Below are positions 4,990 to 5,722 of a stretch of DNA of 5,722 nucleotides, in pieces; position 1 is the first letter of the stretch, and each line of letters starts with the position of its first letter. A program made the translations under genes and the position numbers. The stretch is from Nitrososphaerota archaeon (GTDB lineage Archaea; Thermoproteota; Nitrososphaeria; Nitrososphaerales; JACPRH01), in assembly GCA_029460375.1 (NCBI GenBank), contig JARPAQ010000112.1, positions 1 through 5,722 of the forward strand, given 5' to 3'. Under the pieces are notes generated by a model that searched no databases, was not told where the DNA came from, and saw only the letters and a list, made by a program, of their open reading frames with translations.

Positions 4990-5722
4990 ATGGTCTACAA
5001 CCTGACATATGTAGGTAGCTTCCCTCTAAAGAATACGCGTGAGAATATCTTAAGATCCACGCAAGACATACTATCAATACCTGTAGACTACCCCAACTAC
5101 GTACAGCTCGAAGATATGGCGCACCAATTCCTCCAACCCTTAGCAGAATCAGAATTAGGCATCACGCAGGAGGGAGAAAGGTACAGCCTGACCGGAGAAT
5201 TAAAAGAGCCAACTGAACCTATCGCAACAGAAGCCCTCAAAGTCCTGCTTGAACTCAGGAAGAAGCGTCGTTTCAAGAAGAAGATAAAGGGTGTAAAAGC
5301 CTGCATAACCGGCCCCTTTACCCTCTCAAGCAGAATAATGCTTGACACCCCGAACCTTGGTCTTTTAGGTGAAACTGCTCTGTCAGACCCGGTGCTGGTG
5401 AGTAAAGTTGCAGAGGTAGTAGCCAAGATAGCTAGTGATTATCGGCAGATGGGCGTGGACTACATAACGTTGGATGAGCCTATACTTTCAGTCATAGTTG
5501 GTCTAAAGCTTCTGCTACACCAGCATACAGATGCAGGTATAATTGAGATTATCGATAAAGCTGTAAGCCGTGTAGACGGGCTAAAGGGGATTCACGTCTG
5601 CGGACGGATATCTCGAAGACTTGCGGACATGCTTCTGGAGACCAGTCTAGATGTTCTAGACCATGAGTTCAAGGATAGTGAAAGTAATTTCACTGTCTAC
5701 AGAAGAGAAGACTTTGAGAGGC
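4990..5722 (+). CDS. metE: Cobalamin-independent-type methionine synthase, core (C-terminal catalytic) domain only, cut at right edge
   Basis: The frame runs open from ATG 4990 to the window edge (244 codons seen). It matches the zinc-dependent TIM-barrel domain of MetE, which methylates homocysteine to methionine. Y7-VGSFP at the N-terminus resembles the opening of the MetE C-terminal domain (around residue 430 in E. coli), so the E. coli N-terminal domain is absent. ITGPFT lies at 106-111 and LDEP at 161-164. Zinc ligands H202 and C204 (HVCG) and E226 (DHEF) keep the 24-residue H-E spacing of E. coli H641/E665. The last ligand, C726 in E. coli, would fall near residue 287, beyond the window. 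Such core-only enzymes in archaea and anaerobes are known or thought to use a methyl donor other than methyl-tetrahydrofolate. The donor here cannot be told. It follows the 49-aa ORF by 3 bp, and no Shine-Dalgarno is visible. Confidence 0.9.
   Translation, partial: MVYNLTYVGSFPLKNTRENILRSTQDILSIPVDYPNYVQLEDMAHQFLQPLAESELGITQEGERYSLTGELKEPTEPIATEALKVLLELRKKRRFKKKIKGVKACITGPFTLSSRIMLDTPNLGLLGETALSDPVLVSKVAEVVAKIASDYRQMGVDYITLDEPILSVIVGLKLLLHQHTDAGIIEIIDKAVSRVDGLKGIHVCGRISRRLADMLLETSLDVLDHEFKDSESNFTVYRREDFER

Noticed and set aside
5097..5426. 109-codon open frame on the minus strand
   Set aside because: It is antisense to metE, whose ITGPFT motif lies in the same bases. Its Ser/Thr-rich translation looks non-coding.

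Overview
The window looks like a chromosomal housekeeping segment from an archaeon. It holds an archaeal-type NMN adenylyltransferase, a proteasome beta subunit, the tRNA wybutosine enzyme Taw1 and a short 'core' MetE. Several starts are TTG or GTG, and A/T-rich TATA-like boxes sit at archaeal spacing. The beta subunit has Ala where the catalytic Thr1 should be, as in the second, inactive beta subunit of TACK archaea such as Sulfolobus. A TACK lineage (Crenarchaeota, Thaumarchaeota, Bathyarchaeota or similar) is therefore the best guess, but this is inference. No mobile element, CRISPR array, tRNA or rRNA was seen.

Layout. Positions 1-1094 (minus strand) hold a class V, PLP-dependent aminotransferase whose C-terminus is cut by the window edge. 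A 128-bp divergent intergenic region carries a candidate promoter for each direction. On the plus strand follow nadM (1223-1756), rtcA (1818-2864, with its own near-leaderless promoter), psmB (2953-3546, with a promoter and a good Shine-Dalgarno) and taw1 (3553-4524, 6 bp after psmB and probably co-transcribed). A 132-bp non-coding stretch (4525-4656) then leads to two very small reading frames, 4657-4824 (55 aa) and 4837-4986 (49 aa). A core methionine synthase begins 3 bp later at 4990 and runs off the right edge.

Function. NadM makes NAD. RtcA converts RNA 3' phosphates to 2',3'-cyclic phosphates. PsmB is a 20S proteasome subunit. Taw1 builds the tricyclic wyosine base at tRNA position 37. 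The MetE-like protein makes methionine. These are mostly unrelated core functions, so the grouping does not define one pathway, although RtcA and Taw1 both act on RNA.

The least explained part is 4525-4986: two small unrecognised proteins tightly placed ahead of the core MetE. All three frames share one phase and are separated only by a TAG and a TAA. They are candidates for small partners of the folate-independent-type methionine synthase.
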